Shown here in pieces: positions 48,621 to 60,479 of a stretch of 64,000 bases of DNA. The position numbers and the translations under genes are program-made. The first letter of the stretch is position 1, and each line of letters starts with the position of its first letter. A model generated the notes under the pieces. That model searched no databases. It was not told the origin of the DNA and saw nothing but the letters and a program-made list of their open reading frames with translations. Source of the stretch: Escallonia rubra (lineage: Eukaryota > Streptophyta > Magnoliopsida > Escalloniales > Escalloniaceae); the NCBI GenBank assembly GCA_033065855.1, contig JAVXUO010002389.1:365001-429000 (forward strand), in the 5' to 3' direction.

Positions 48621-50773
48621 GATCACGGTGTCAGGGATAAGGTGGAGCTAGAGTTCCGAGCTCCAGATTCTTTGACTAAAATTCCTACAGATAAGAAAGA
48701 TGGTTCTCATTCTGTTGAAGAGAATGAAGAACCTTAGGAACAGCAGTGTACCAATTCCAGAAACAGATCGAGAAGATAAATTTGACCTCCTCAGAAGTAT
48801 CACTACAAGAAAAATGCCATGTAGTAGTGCTCTACAGTAGCGGCCCTAAAAACCGCTGGAATACACCACATACAACAGTGGCTAGAGTGCACCGCTGCTA
48901 TAGCTTGTCAATTTTTTACTTGAGCCTTAGGCGCGACTAAAAATATTACGCCCAAATAACCCGCGAAATCTCATTACTAAATGCAATTCAAAAGATACGA
49001 CGAAGAAAGGTCTAAGAAGCGCCCAGACCGCTACTGTAGCCTTTTTCCTTTTTTTTTAACGCCTCTGTATATCACAACCTCATGTAGTCACGTTCTTCTT
49101 CCTGAAATCGCGTCTCTAGTTCTCTATTTCCCTCTCTGTGAAACACAAAAACACCAGACGCACGTACTGTTTGCACACAGAAACGCGCACACACCAGACG
49201 CACACATAAAATTGCCTATATGGTTTTCTCTATCTCCATCTCCCTCTCCCTCTCCTTCTCTGACTTTCGATTGCTTCGGCCTTAACCTTTCTCTGATTCA
49301 ATTTTTCAATTTTCTATCTTCTCTCTCACGCACATACAAACCCTTGCTAATTTTTCTCTGACCTTAATCAATTGTCGTGTAGATATAACAATCGCAATTG
49401 AATTTCATTGGCTCTGCTAGTTTGTTGTTACTTTATCTCTATTTTTTACAATGTTTCACATCATTTGGTTATGGAAGTTGCATTTCATCATCTCATCGGG
49501 GTGCTTTGAATTGAATTCCATGATTTTTTTAGCTTTAAATTGGATATTGATTTGGTTTTGGCTCCATATTGTATTAATATCGATATGTAAAACACAGTAG
49601 TATTTGTGTGTGCGTGCCTCTTTGTATTCTGTGTGTTATACTGACATGGAAACATAAGACATAGTATGCAGTGTTTGGATGGAGCTTGATTATACTGGAT
49701 CCTAGATTGTGTGTGTATGTATGTGCGCGCGCGCGTGCGCGCCTGATTATATTGGATACTAGAAATCTAACCAGTGTACTTTTATTAAAGAAAGGCAGTG
49801 AAATGCATTTTGAATTATTTTGTTGTCAAGCTACATTTGAACTTACTACCGAATAAGTGAAGTTAAATCCAAAGAGTTTCGGTGCGAATTATTTTTAATA
49901 AAGGGGTGAAAGTAATTTGGGTAGCGGAAGATCTTTGAAACTATTAACTGTGAAACTGAATGCCTGGATCCGATATACGTATTAATGCAGAAGTACTAGT
50001 ATAAGTGAATGAATCCCAGTTCAAGATGGCGTGGAAAGTACTATAAGTGAATGAATCTTATTTTAATTCACTGTAGTGAATCCTATCCATCCTAACAGTG
50101 AATTTCTCAAAAGGTGATAGAAATCTAACCTGTCAAACTACTTCAGTGCAGGCTATTCCCTCCCACTATTTAGTCTTATGTCTGATAGGATTCTTAACAA
50201 ATTCACTGCTTGATTTCAATTCCAAAACTAGGCAGTTTTTAAAGCTGAAAATTGCATATTGGTGGTGAGAATGCATTACCAGATTGAAATAGTGCACATG
50301 AGTAAACATGTTTTAATGTGCAACATTAGGCTTTGAAGCTGGAAATACAAAGTTTCCTCGTGTGGGTGGTCGTAGGTACAGTTATACATCAGTTGATAAT
50401 CTAACGCATAATTTATAATGGCATTGGCATATGTCTACATCCTTAGCCTTTCAGTGCTTCAATGAAGATGCTGATTATTGATATTTTCAAGAAAAGATCT
50501 GGTCAGATAACAGTTGCCTATTAGATTGGTGTTTCAAGGCTTTTCCATGCAATATGAACCTAATATAAGCCACCATGACATGTAGGTTCAAGGAGTTTCA
50601 ATGAGAATTTTGGAGTAATTAAATTGTTTGGTAAGAGACCAATTTAGAAACTCCTTAGATTTAACTCCTTGGATTTAATCTAAGGAGTTTCTAAATTCTT
50701 TTGTTGTCAAGCTATATAGTTGAATTTTGGAATGGAAAAAGGATAGCATTCTTTCCAAGGGTTTTGTGTATGT

Positions 50774-50948
50774 TCTTTCTTGCAGGTTCTAGGTCATCAA
50801 ATAGCATGGCCTCACTAGAGGAGCTGAAATATGATGAGGGAGATGCAAGAATATGTAGAGTATGACAACTGAAGGTACAAATGCAAAAAGCTTTTGAGCA
50901 ACTTACAGGGAACAATTTTACAGAATTAGCCACTGGTTCTAGTTCTCA
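50774..50948 (+). other. exon-like stretch inside CACTA-3
   Basis: TTCTTTCTTGCAG|GTT looks like an acceptor, and GTTCTCAG|GTACAC at the LINE target site looks like a donor. Between them are short stretches such as REMQEYVEYDN and MQKAFEQLTGNNFTEL in shifted frames, with a coiled-coil flavour like the C-terminal tail of plant CACTA transposases. It may equally be a captured host exon. Confidence 0.3.
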
Positions 50949-51249
50949 GGTACACACACACCCCCATCTCCCTACGCTCTCCTTACGAGTAGCGTCACTT
51001 TTCTCCGCCGGAGATTGCCGGAGATTCCTGATGATCAATTCATCCACCAATACCCTGTTATCCTTGTTTCCAACTACAATCTTTAACTCCCTTTCCACTT
51101 TATGCCCAACCTAACTCATGACTCAATGACCCATTCCCAGAACCTCCAAAATACCTCTGTCCGTAAGCCTTTATTTCCCACAACCACCTAGCAGCTCATC
51201 AACAACACCCATTATTGCTACAGACTACCGTCTTTAAACCAACTCTGTT

Positions 51250-52749
51250 ATGGACACCATTATAACCAAAACCCACTCCCTCTTGTTTGAAGACCATCTT
51301 GATCTTGAAGCTGATGACTCTAACGCAGCTAAAGAGTATGCTCTCACTCTCGTAGCAAAAGTCATCAGTCCAAAGAAAATCAATGCTAAGCTAGCACACT
51401 CCATTCTTCTCAAAGCCTGGAACCCATCCAAAGGTATGCAAGTCAAACACCAAGAGGACAATGTTTTCAGCATATCCTTCAACCATGAGTGGGATCGCAA
51501 ACGAATTTTGGATGCTAGACCATGGTCGATTATGAGCTCCCATCTCGTTCTACGTGACTGGCCTGCAAACCTCACTCTAGATGAAATTGAATTCCACCAC
51601 TCTCCTTTCTGGATTCGTATCTATGGACTCCCTCCCAACCAAATGACAAAATCTAATGCTGAGAGGATTGGAGCAAAAATCGGGGAGCTGAAAGATATTG
51701 ATTTCACGGCGGATGGGAACATTGCTTGGTGCAAATACCTTCGGATTCAAGTTGTGATTGATATCCGTCAACCCATTCAAACAGGTTTTCACAGAACTAA
51801 AGAAATGTCTTCCACCTCTTGGATCAATCTCAGGTACGAAAGACTACCTGATTTTTGCTTTAATTGTGGCAGAATTGGCCACGTTCACAAGGGATACTCG
51901 CAAATGCCATTATCGTTCCCAGAAACAAAAACCAACCCTTATGGCCCTTGGCTTCGAGCAGATTTTTCTGGATCTTTCCCTCGAACTGCCGAATGGAATC
52001 CCCAAGCCATGCCGAAAGAACAAGCAAATCTGCTTCATCTAGGCCGAAGAGTCACTCTTATGTCGAAAAGGAGCGCTTCACCTGAGATCCAACCGGAAAT
52101 TGACGGAGGCCCGGAAATTTTCACCAGACCGACTAGCTGCACTCTTCCCGAGGTAGTATTTCCCACCCCACATGGGCATCTGACAGAAGTCTTCAATCAA
52201 ACCACCATGTCTAATCCCTGCATTTCGGCTACCAGCCCAACCACCACAACCAAAAAAATCCCTTTCTTCCCTCATTTCAAAGCCTTATCCCCTGTAGACT
52301 CCATACCAATCTCTGCTGTTACTGTGGGATGTCACCAACTACAACAAGAAAGACAACCCTCAAACCGGTTGGTAACTGAAGAAGGCCATAAGACCAAATT
52401 GTTGGACCCCCCTTCCCCTAAGCCCAAACGAAAAAACCCCTTTGACCAAAAGCCCGAAATAAAAAAACCCAAAACCCAAAACCTTAGCCCAAATATAAAA
52501 GCCCTTCAGAATGTTCTTGGTGTGAGCCCAACCCAAGCCAAAGTCCCCAATAGCAAATACAAGATAACTCAATCCTCTCCTCAAGCCAGAGCAAGCCAAC
52601 TTCGAAGACTGAAAACTCTGGCCAGACATAGACAAGAGGTTATCGTCCAAGCCAGCAACTCCCTTATTCTCCAAAGTCCTCTTCCTCCATCAAGCTACTC
52701 CGAACTTCAAAAGGTGGTAAGTCCTGACTTATCACCGAAACCACCATGA
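51250..52749 (+). CDS. LINE ORF1 protein (DUF4283 and zinc-knuckle, gag-like)
   Basis: A 499-residue RNA-binding protein expected to coat LINE RNA. Residues about 30-140 show the DUF4283 pattern of plant LINE/retroelement proteins (FSISFNHEWDRKRIL, RPWSIMSSHLVLRDW, FWIRIYGLPPN). Around residues 198-216 the PDFCFNCGRIGHVHKGYSQ knuckle has the CX2CX4H spacing, but Tyr replaces the last Cys (codon TAC for an expected TGC/TGT). The C-terminal half is basic and low in complexity (KPKRKNPFDQKPEIKKPK). The stop TGA overlaps the ORF2 start (ATGA). The start at 51250 is the first ATG before the domain. Confidence 0.85.
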   Translation: MDTIITKTHSLLFEDHLDLEADDSNAAKEYALTLVAKVISPKKINAKLAHSILLKAWNPSKGMQVKHQEDNVFSISFNHEWDRKRILDARPWSIMSSHLVLRDWPANLTLDEIEFHHSPFWIRIYGLPPNQMTKSNAERIGAKIGELKDIDFTADGNIAWCKYLRIQVVIDIRQPIQTGFHRTKEMSSTSWINLRYERLPDFCFNCGRIGHVHKGYSQMPLSFPETKTNPYGPWLRADFSGSFPRTAEWNPQAMPKEQANLLHLGRRVTLMSKRSASPEIQPEIDGGPEIFTRPTSCTLPEVVFPTPHGHLTEVFNQTTMSNPCISATSPTTTTKKIPFFPHFKALSPVDSIPISAVTVGCHQLQQERQPSNRLVTEEGHKTKLLDPPSPKPKRKNPFDQKPEIKKPKTQNLSPNIKALQNVLGVSPTQAKVPNSKYKITQSSPQARASQLRRLKTLARHRQEVIVQASNSLILQSPLPPSSYSELQKVVSPDLSPKPP

Positions 52750-55700
52750 TACTTCAAGCGTGGAACGCTCGAGGGCTTGGACGCAAAGCTAGCGTCAGGG
52801 CCCTCAAATCTGATGTCAGAACCTTAAATTCTGATATCCTCTTCACTTCTGAAACCATCTCTTCTTCTGCTAATCTCATCCAAATTCTCTCTTCCCTCAG
52901 CTTCTATAATTTCTGTATTGTCTCTCCCTCAGGATCCAAAAAATTATCGGGGGGTCTCTGTTTGGCCTGGAAAAATGGGGTGGACCTTGAGATCACTCTC
53001 CAAACCAAAAATATCATAAATGCTCTGATTTTTTCCGACCCCCCTGATACCCCCTGGATGCTTTCCGCTGTTTATGGTCCACCCCATTGGGAATGCAAAC
53101 GTAAGTTCTGGACAGAAATATGTGTTTTGGCAGAAGCTTTTGAAGGACCGTGGACCTGTATAGGAGATTTTAATGCGGTGGCAAACCAATCAGAGAAAAA
53201 AGGTGGCAGACCTGTGGCAAATCCTTCTTCAGGAGGTATATGTGAATTCATCAACCATCATCATATGATTGACCTTGGTTTTTCTGGCAATCCTTTCACT
53301 TGGAGCAACAATCGTCCCTTGAGTGCAAACATTAAAGAACGTCTTGATAAAGCGTATGCTAACACTGCCTGGTGTACCTTTTTCCCTGATGCTTCAGTTA
53401 CGCATCTTTCCGGAAAGGCCTCAGACCATTTGCCCATAGTCCTCAAGACCCACAAACCTTTATACTGTGGATTGAAGCCGTTTAAGTTTGAAGCTGCATG
53501 GACCCGAGATCCTACCTCCCATTACGTGGTTCAATCTGCTTGGAGCCAACCTCAATTGGGGACACCAGAAATAATTCTCTGTCGGAAAGTTGAATGTACT
53601 AGCAAGGCCCTGCGCAAATGGAACAGCTCTCACTTTGGACATATTCAATCCCGTATAGGACAGCTCACGTCTATACTGAACAGGTTACAACAGAGTGAAC
53701 CTTCTGTAAAGAACTTGGAGATGGAAACAAATTTGAAATTAGAGCTTCAAGAACAACTTTGCAGAGAGGAATGGCTTTGGCACCAGAAGTCAAGAATTTC
53801 ATGGAGAAATGAAGGCGACTTGAATACTAAGTTTTTCCACTTGAGTACGGTTATTCGCAGAAGGAAAAACTCAATAGATTTCATCAGAAACCTGGATGGA
53901 AAATGGATTTCAGACAGAGAAGAAATTGGTCAATGCTTCACTCAAAATTTTCAACAGTTGTTCTCGACCTCCAATCCAAGCTTCCCATCTAATTTGGATA
54001 ATCTGATCACTCCAAGGATTACGGAGGAAGAAGCGTGCTTGCTGTGTTCTATTCCTTCGACCGCTGAAATTTCCAAAGTTCTGATGAAATTTGACTCCTT
54101 GAAAGCCCCAGGACCAGGAGGGATGCCAGCCCTTTTTACAAGACATACTGGGAATCTGTCAAATCTGATGTTTGCAACATGGTTCAGGATTTCTTTGCAA
54201 ATGGTTCGAAGGTGTATGAACTGAATCACACCTTCTTAGCTTTAATCCCTAAGACTCCTCATCCTACCAGTCCAAACCATTATCGGCCCATCAGTCTTTG
54301 TAACGTTGTTTACAAAGTAATTTCAAAAATCATGGCCAATAAACTCAAGCCCCTCCTTGCTAAACTTGTATCCCCTTTACAAGCAGTGTTTGTGCCAGGG
54401 AGATTGATTACCGATAATAGCGTGATTGTCCAAGAGATTTGGCATACTATGCGAAAGAAGAAAGGCGTCGGGCTTATGGCTATCAAATTAGATATGGAGA
54501 AGGCTTATGATAAAGTCGAATGGTCTTTCGTAATCAAAGTCCTGGAAAATTTTGGTTTCCCGCAAACTTGGATCAACTGGGTAAATGAATGCATTTCAAC
54601 AACCTCTTTCTCTACCATTATTAATGGCATCCCGTTTGGATGTATTGTTCCTCAGAGAGGATTGAGACAAGGAGATCCGTTGTCCCCATTCCTGTTCATT
54701 CTAGTCTCTGAAGTTATAACTCGATTAATTCTCCGTGATGAGCAAGCTGGAAACATTCATGGTATTAAAGCAAGTAGAGGCAGCCCCTCTATTTCGCACC
54801 TACTTTTTGCTGATGATTTATTCATATTTTGCAGGGCCAATAATCGAGAAGCTGAATGTATTCAGAAAAATTTGGAAAAATATAACAAGTGGTCGGGCCA
54901 ATGCGTGAACAATGGAAAATCCCAAATACATTTCAGCAACAAGGTTGGAGGTAGTTGTTCTCGAGATATTTGCAATCTCCTGGGCTTCAAGCGAGCCCCT
55001 AAAGACTCAAAATACTTGGGTCTCCCTCTGTTCATAAACCAGCCAAAGAAATATGTCTTCGCAGATATCGTGGAAAGAGTAGAAAGGAGGCTCGCTGGTT
55101 GGAAATCAAAAGTGTTATCCATGGCGGGACGTGCAACGCTCATCGAATCTACAGCAATGGCGATTCCGAGCTATGCTATGTCTACCTTTCTTCTTCTTCA
55201 GAATGTATGCAACAAGATTGATCAACTGATAAGGTATTTTTGGTGGGGTTTCAAGCAAGATGGACTTCACCACTTTCATCCTAAAGCTTGGGACTCTCTT
55301 TGTATTCCGAAAGCTCTTGGTGGTATGGGTTTCAAACGAATGAGAGATATCAATTTGGCCCTTATTTCGAAGCTTGGATGGTCTGTTCTTTCGAATCCGA
55401 ACTCTTTGTGGGTTCAAATAATGAAGTCCAAGTATCTAAGAGGTGTGCAATTCCTTCTTCACAAGCCCAAAAAGGCTTCTTCCTGGATATGGAAAGGAGT
55501 TTGTAAAAGTCAGGGTACTCTAGCTAAGGGTATAGGCTTCCTTATTGGAAATGGCCACTCGATTAATATTTGGGAAGACCCGTGGATCCCCTTTTTTGAT
55601 GGTATGCACCCTACAAATTCAGCTTGTAGGAATGGTGAATTTAATCTTGTGGTAGACCTTTTTCTTCCTGGTACAAAAAGATGGAATACCACCTTAATTG

Positions 55701-56824
55701 AGAACCTTTTCGATAGCCACACTGCTGAGGCCATTATAGGAATCAAAATCTCTTCCTCTCAATCCCAAGATAAGTTAGCTTGGATCTATAACAAGTCCGA
55801 TAAATTCACCACTAAATCTGCATATTTAGTGGCTAATGCACACAGGTTCCCATCTTATTCTCAATTCCCACCCAATTTCTGCAAAAATCTGTGGGGTGCA
55901 AAAATTATGGCAAGGCACAAGATCATGGTATGGAGAATAGCTTGGAATATCCTTCCTCTCAAGCAAACTATGGCTAGTCATAATTTAAGCATTGATCCGA
56001 ACTGTACCCTTTGTGATGCTATGCCTGAAACTTCCACTCACCTTTTCATCAATTGTAACATAACCCGGCTACTTTGGATGCAGTCTATCTTTGGATGTCG
56101 ACCTCCTTCCTCCAGCGAAGATCCCATCTCTTGGCTCAACATTATGCTGAAAATCCCAAATTTCGAAAAGGAGTACCAGATCAGATACATCATCTTTGCA
56201 GCATCACTCATGGAACTTGTTTGGTTTGCCAGAAACAAACTCTTACATGAGAAGAGTCCTATTGAACCTCTGTCCTTGGCAAGGAAAATCAATACAATGG
56301 CACTAGACAAATGGGGAGCACTAGCAAACTCCAACAGTTTGAAGATTGTCAACAATATTTGGAATGCGCCTCCGGTAGGATGGATTAAGATTAATTTTGA
56401 TGCGGCCATCCGAGGATCACATGCGTGTGCTGCCATTGTATGTCGTGACCACCTGGGTGAATGCAAATATGGTCACACCGAATTAATCAAAACAGGACTT
56501 GCGGAAGTAGCAGAGGCCAGTGCAGCTCTTCTTGCCATTCGATCGGCAGTTCAATGCAAGAAGGAGTATGTCATATTCGAAGGCGACGCGGAGGTGATTA
56601 TCAATACGTTAAAAGGCTCCAACCTGAACGAGAATTGGAGAACTAAACCAATTCTTGAAGAAGCCAAAACTCTTCTAATGAGAGTAAATTGCTGGAATTT
56701 GAGTGCTATTCCAAGATGTGCCAACTCTGGAGCCCATAAGCTTGCTGCTGTTGCTTTTCAATGTAATCTTTTTGATTTTGTTCCTTCTTCTTCCAATCTT
56801 TTGTCTAACTTGGAAGAAGCTTAG
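52746..56824 (+). pseudogene. LINE ORF2 (endonuclease, reverse transcriptase, RNase H) with one frameshift
   Basis: It nicks target DNA and copies LINE RNA there. Part 1 (52746 to about 54135) is the APE-type endonuclease, with WNARGLGR, SAVYGPP, GDFNAV, FTWSNN, ERLDKAYAN and the catalytic SDHLPIV. A loss of one T in the run at 54133-54137 shifts the frame. Part 2 (continuing to 56824) holds the RT core: HYRPISLCNVVYK, LDMEKAYDKVEW, GLRQGDPLSPFLF and FADD (54806-54817). It is followed by a zf-RVT region (NLWGAKIMARHKIMVWRIAW, CTLCDA) and a plant-type RNase H (INFDAAIRG, FEGDAEVI, RCANSGAHKLA). GPGG replaces the usual GPDG just before the shift. Without the shift the total length (about 1359 residues) is normal for plant L1. 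Confidence 0.92.
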
Positions 56825-56910
56825 GAACATTGCTTGTTTTGAACTTGTTTTGTCTGTTGCTTGAATATATTCTTCCGTTAACCAAAAAAAAAAAAGGTAC
56901 ACACACACCC

Positions 56911-58070
56911 TCAACATAATGATCGGCAGTATTAATATTCCCTTATCCACATGCATACAGCATGACAGTGTTCATATTCCATGGAAATGAGTGTACTTTT
57001 GGCATTACCATAACCTTGAAATGTTTTTTATCCTTTATTATTTTAAATATAATCTGCTATTTGTTTATACAAAAAAATTTAGAATATCACTTCTTATTCT
57101 GCTATTGTGATATGCTACTATGATCTACTATTGTGCTTTTTTGTAATCTGTTACTGTGATGTTTGTAACCTGTTACTATGATGTTTTAAGGGTTCTTTTA
57201 ATTGAGGCATCTCGCTTGCCTAGGGGTTATCGGGATTGTCTTTGCTTGGGTGGATGATGATGGTCTATTTAGCCATTGTGAGCCGACCTCCTTTAACCCC
57301 ACAACCAAAATAACCTTCTTGTTTTAGGCATTGTGATACGAACTGGTTGGTGAAACTGATGTACATGTGGGTATCATTTGAGGAAAGGCATGGCTTTCAT
57401 GATTAGCTAGATGTTCTAATTAGGGGCTGTTGTTGGGTGATATATGAATTGAGCTGGCAGGGCCAGAACGGTCTCTGGTACTTAAGACATAGATGTTCTT
57501 GCATTAATCTGGTCTCCATTAATGTGGATACATGTCTTCTGTACCTTTTTTGTACAGGTTCAGCCAGGTTTTCTTATTGTCATTCACTTTGAGCAACTTA
57601 GTGTTTTCAATTTTATTGACTAAGTTGAACAAACTTTATGGGAGTCAACTGAATCGCATACTAACGGTTGCTTGATTATGTCCCAGGCTAATGTGGAGGC
57701 AAACGCAAATAGATCGAGCAATGGGAGGGGTTGATGCTTCAAATTGCATTGCGTTTCATCTTTTAAAAGAGATACGTAGGCTTTGTTTTAGAAAATTTGT
57801 TTCTTGTGAAACTGATTTTCTAATTAACCTAAACTGTTGTAGCAGTTTGATGGTTAATTATGTGGGAAGGCCCTTACAAGTTTTTGTGTTAACACGCCCT
57901 CCCTTTTGTTCGTAGCTATTTAATGTCTTGTGCAATGACATTTTACGGTGTATGGCTTAAATATTTTTACGGCTTGTTAAGTGATACATTACTTTGCTAC
58001 AGCTTGGTTGATCTGGTTTATAGGTCTTTAACTCGGTTGATATGTATTCTAATAAAAAAAAATTAAACCT
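56911..58070. other. right interior of CACTA-3, no recognised gene
   Basis: AT-rich, with a CTATTGTGAT-type short repeat near 57100-57185. A splice-like CCCAG near 57686 precedes a short open stretch (57691-57915) with no recognised family. Confidence 0.4.
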
Positions 58071-58903
58071 TTAGCAACGGTCATTGTACGCTGCCATACG
58101 TTTAGATTTCAATTTGGAAGCTATCTATGCCAGCAGTCTGCACCCGCTGTTGTTTATATGGATGTTGCTATAAACAAGATTGAAGGGTGAATTTTGAAAT
58201 GGAAATAGCAGTGTTTGACCGTTGTGGTAAGCACATAGGACTGCTCCTATATGTCTATAACAGCGCAGCCTACAACAGCGGAACTGAACCGCTGGCAAAG
58301 CTTTTGGCAGCGGTTATTTGATCAATAGCAGCGGTTTTTGGCCACTTCTATAGCCACTTTTTCTTGTAGTGTATGGATATGCGGAGTTGCTTATGCTTTG
58401 AGTGTGACAGAGGGTATTGAGGTGCAGCCCTAGGGGGCAGGTGTGGTAGCAGCAGATGGTATTTTCAGGTTTTTTGTGGCTTGTTTTATCCAAGCCAAGC
58501 TGGAGATTTGTGACAATTTGTCTTGGGTAAAAACCCAAAATTTAGTTAATGTGTGGGTGTCTCACATCGGTTATTTAGAGAAGGTTGTGACTTGACCCTA
58601 AGTATATAAGTCGTCTTGTTCCACATTGGTTATTTAGGGAATGTCACTACTTATTTCTAAGTATATATAAGTTGTCTTATATTGTGTTTAAGAAAGAGAG
58701 AAGAGTCATTCTTTGAGATGGTTTGCTAAGAGAGATAGAGATCTATAACCTTCATTAGTAAACATAGTGAAATCGCTGCTATCACCGTGGAGTAATCTTT
58801 TGCTGAATCACGTAAATCTTGTGTCTTGTGTGTCTTTATTTTATGTTATTATTTTCGATTCTCTTCTTTATTGCTTGGTGCAAAATCTAGTATATTCTTT
58901 ACA

Positions 58904-59553
58904 GGTGGTCTGGTTGGGAGTATTGTAATGGGAATTTTTTTGGTTAGGGGGAAGACAATGATTTGAGAAGTTGGGAGAAGGGACGATGCGGTTGGTGGAG
59001 CGGACTGAACGAGAAGGTGTTGGTTGGTGGGAGAAGATTAAAAGGAATATGGCAAAGTCAGGGCTTAGATCGAGGATTCCAACCTCTTGTTGTTGCATGA
59101 AGATTCGGTAGCACTTCCTTGGTGCATGTTCACAATTTCTGACAGACGCCACTTAAAGTTATACTTCAAAGTTCTTAAACTGATACCAAAAGTTTTATTC
59201 TGAAAATAGTATACCAACAAAATTTCTAGCCTTAATTTATCTTCAAAAACATACTGGAGAAGTGCTCTTAAATGCGGAAATTAAAGAATGAGAATGGTGA
59301 AAAATATCTTAATATAACGACCTAAATGAAACTAGACTGCCTATTAATAATGGTTTGGCTGAACCATGTCTCTCTTTTCTAATAAGTCAAAGAATGCTGT
59401 TTACTTCTGGTAACAAGTCGACAACCACACCATCTAAAGTGAAGAGCCGTAATGTGACATGTTTTTTTTTTTTTTTAATATTAAGCAGGAGAATTTCCCT
59501 CGGCTACACGAGTAGCGAGGTTACTTTCCAAGGGAACCAAAACGTTAAGTTTA
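58904..59553. other. no recognisable gene (about 650 bp)
   Basis: Mixed sequence right of the Copia-3 LTR. Open frames are short and lack signatures. A T-run lies near 59462-59477. Confidence 0.4.
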
Positions 59554-59941
59554 GGCCCCGTTTAACAGTGTTTTTTTTTTTTTCCAATTTTGTAAACTGA
59601 AAAAAAAACAAGCGCGTTTGGCGGACAGTTTTCATTTTTTTTTTCTTCAGTTTAAAAAACTAGTTTTTAAACCAGGGCTGTTTTTGAAAACTTTAAAAAT
59701 GAGTTTCGATTTTCAGTTTTGATTTTTATTTTAAGACCACCGCCACTGTCCACCGCCGGCCACCAGCCACCGCCGACGGCCGGCCACCGCCACCGCAAAC
59801 CACTACCAAAGAAAAAACTCAAAATAAAAACTGGGTTATCAAGAACCCACTTATTTTTGTAAAAAAAAAAATTAAACAGATTTTTATTTTTATTTTTTTA
59901 AAAATAAAAAATTAAAACTGAAAATGTTATCAAACGGAGCC
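59554..59941. mobile_element. Tourist-like MITE, 388 bp
   Basis: The left end GGCCCCGTTTAACA pairs with the inverse of the right end, TGTTATCAAACGGAGCC. TTA flanks both sides (59551-59553 and 59942-59944), the target preference of PIF/Harbinger MITEs. Inner stems are T/A-rich, and a GC-rich CCACCGCC stretch lies in the middle (59737-59810). Confidence 0.65.
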
Positions 59942-60227
59942 TTAATAATTGAACACTCATGTTGAAAACAGCTAGCTGGGCGATGGAGATGGAGATGGAG
60001 ATGGGATGTTTACAACAAACTATATGATTGGAAAACAAAAATCAGATCGGTGTTTCCCCTGTAAAGATGTGACGCCCTTGCTTTTGCTTTTGCTTTCTTG
60101 ACGCTGCCTGTAGTCTTGCGCTTAAGATGGGATGTGGACCCGCTGAAGCCCAAAATGAATACCGCACAATACTCCAGTGTGCTTTCAGTCTCTATGCCTA
60201 TTCCTCTTTATCTGAGATATGAGTAGA
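59942..60227. other. spacer, nothing recognised
   Basis: It contains a (GGAGAT)n-like stretch near 59983-60003. No gene signal. Confidence 0.4.
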
Positions 60228-60375
60228 CGTGGCAATTTTCTACCCGTACCCGTTAAAAAACCTCAGGTACGGGTACCTATATAGAGTATTCGTGTAATTT
60301 TGACCCGTACCCGAAATGATCCGTTGTTTTCGGGTCTTCTATATAAAAAATACGGGATGGTCGTGTTAATTGAGT
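60228..60375. mobile_element. hAT end fragment (hAT-3 family)
   Basis: TAGACGTGGCAATTTTCTACC followed by ACCCGTACCCG motifs matches the left terminus of hAT-3 at 46180. No right terminus or target duplication is found, so only one end survives. Confidence 0.6.
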
Positions 60376-60479
60376 TCTAGATCGGAAGAATCCTAGGATA
60401 TAAGAAAAAAATGTAAGTAGAAGTTTCTCCTGCGGAGCTGCAAAATTGGCAATGAGGATGGCGAATTGAGATCAAATCT

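Larger units (their letters stand above)
50964..56895 (+). mobile_element. L1-type LINE, nearly intact, 5932 bp
   Basis: Flanked by a perfect 15-bp target duplication GGTACACACACACCC (50949-50963 and 56896-56910), with a 3' A-tail (about 56884-56895). Order: 286-bp 5' leader, ORF1 (51250-52749), ORF2 (52746-56824 in two frames) and a 59-bp 3' region before the A-tail. ORF1 and ORF2 overlap in an ATGA. Only one frame break is seen in ORF2. Full length, a perfect duplication and long frames mark this as one of the youngest insertions here. It lies inside CACTA-3. Confidence 0.95.
48801..58371. mobile_element. CACTA-3, large non-autonomous En/Spm-type element, 9571 bp (about 3.6 kb without the LINE)
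   Basis: It starts CACTACAAGAAAAATGCC and ends CCACTTTTTCTTGTAGTG, with a perfect 3-bp duplication TAT (48798-48800 and 58372-58374). Subterminal repeats are of a different type from CACTA-1 and -2: ACAGTAGCGGCC, AAAACCGCTG and AACAGCGG motifs at 48830-48900 and 58070-58350. No transposase core is seen. The flanks read as one Copia region cut at a single point. A LINE sits inside it. Confidence 0.9.
48621..58903 (+). mobile_element. Copia-3 3' part with LTR, split by CACTA-3 (fossil)
   Basis: Plus-strand pieces at 48621-48800 and 58372-58514 show the region between integrase and RT of a Tork-like Copia (a PPxKYGYAELLAYAL-type block lies right at the CACTA insertion point). A purine-rich CCAAGCTGGAGATT precedes an LTR at about 58515-58903 with TTGGGTAAAAACCC, CACATCGGTTATTTAGAG and a terminal ...CTTTACA. 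The RT and RNase H parts are missing. It meets the minus-strand integrase fragment at about 48620, suggesting an inversion or joining of two copies. Confidence 0.6.
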
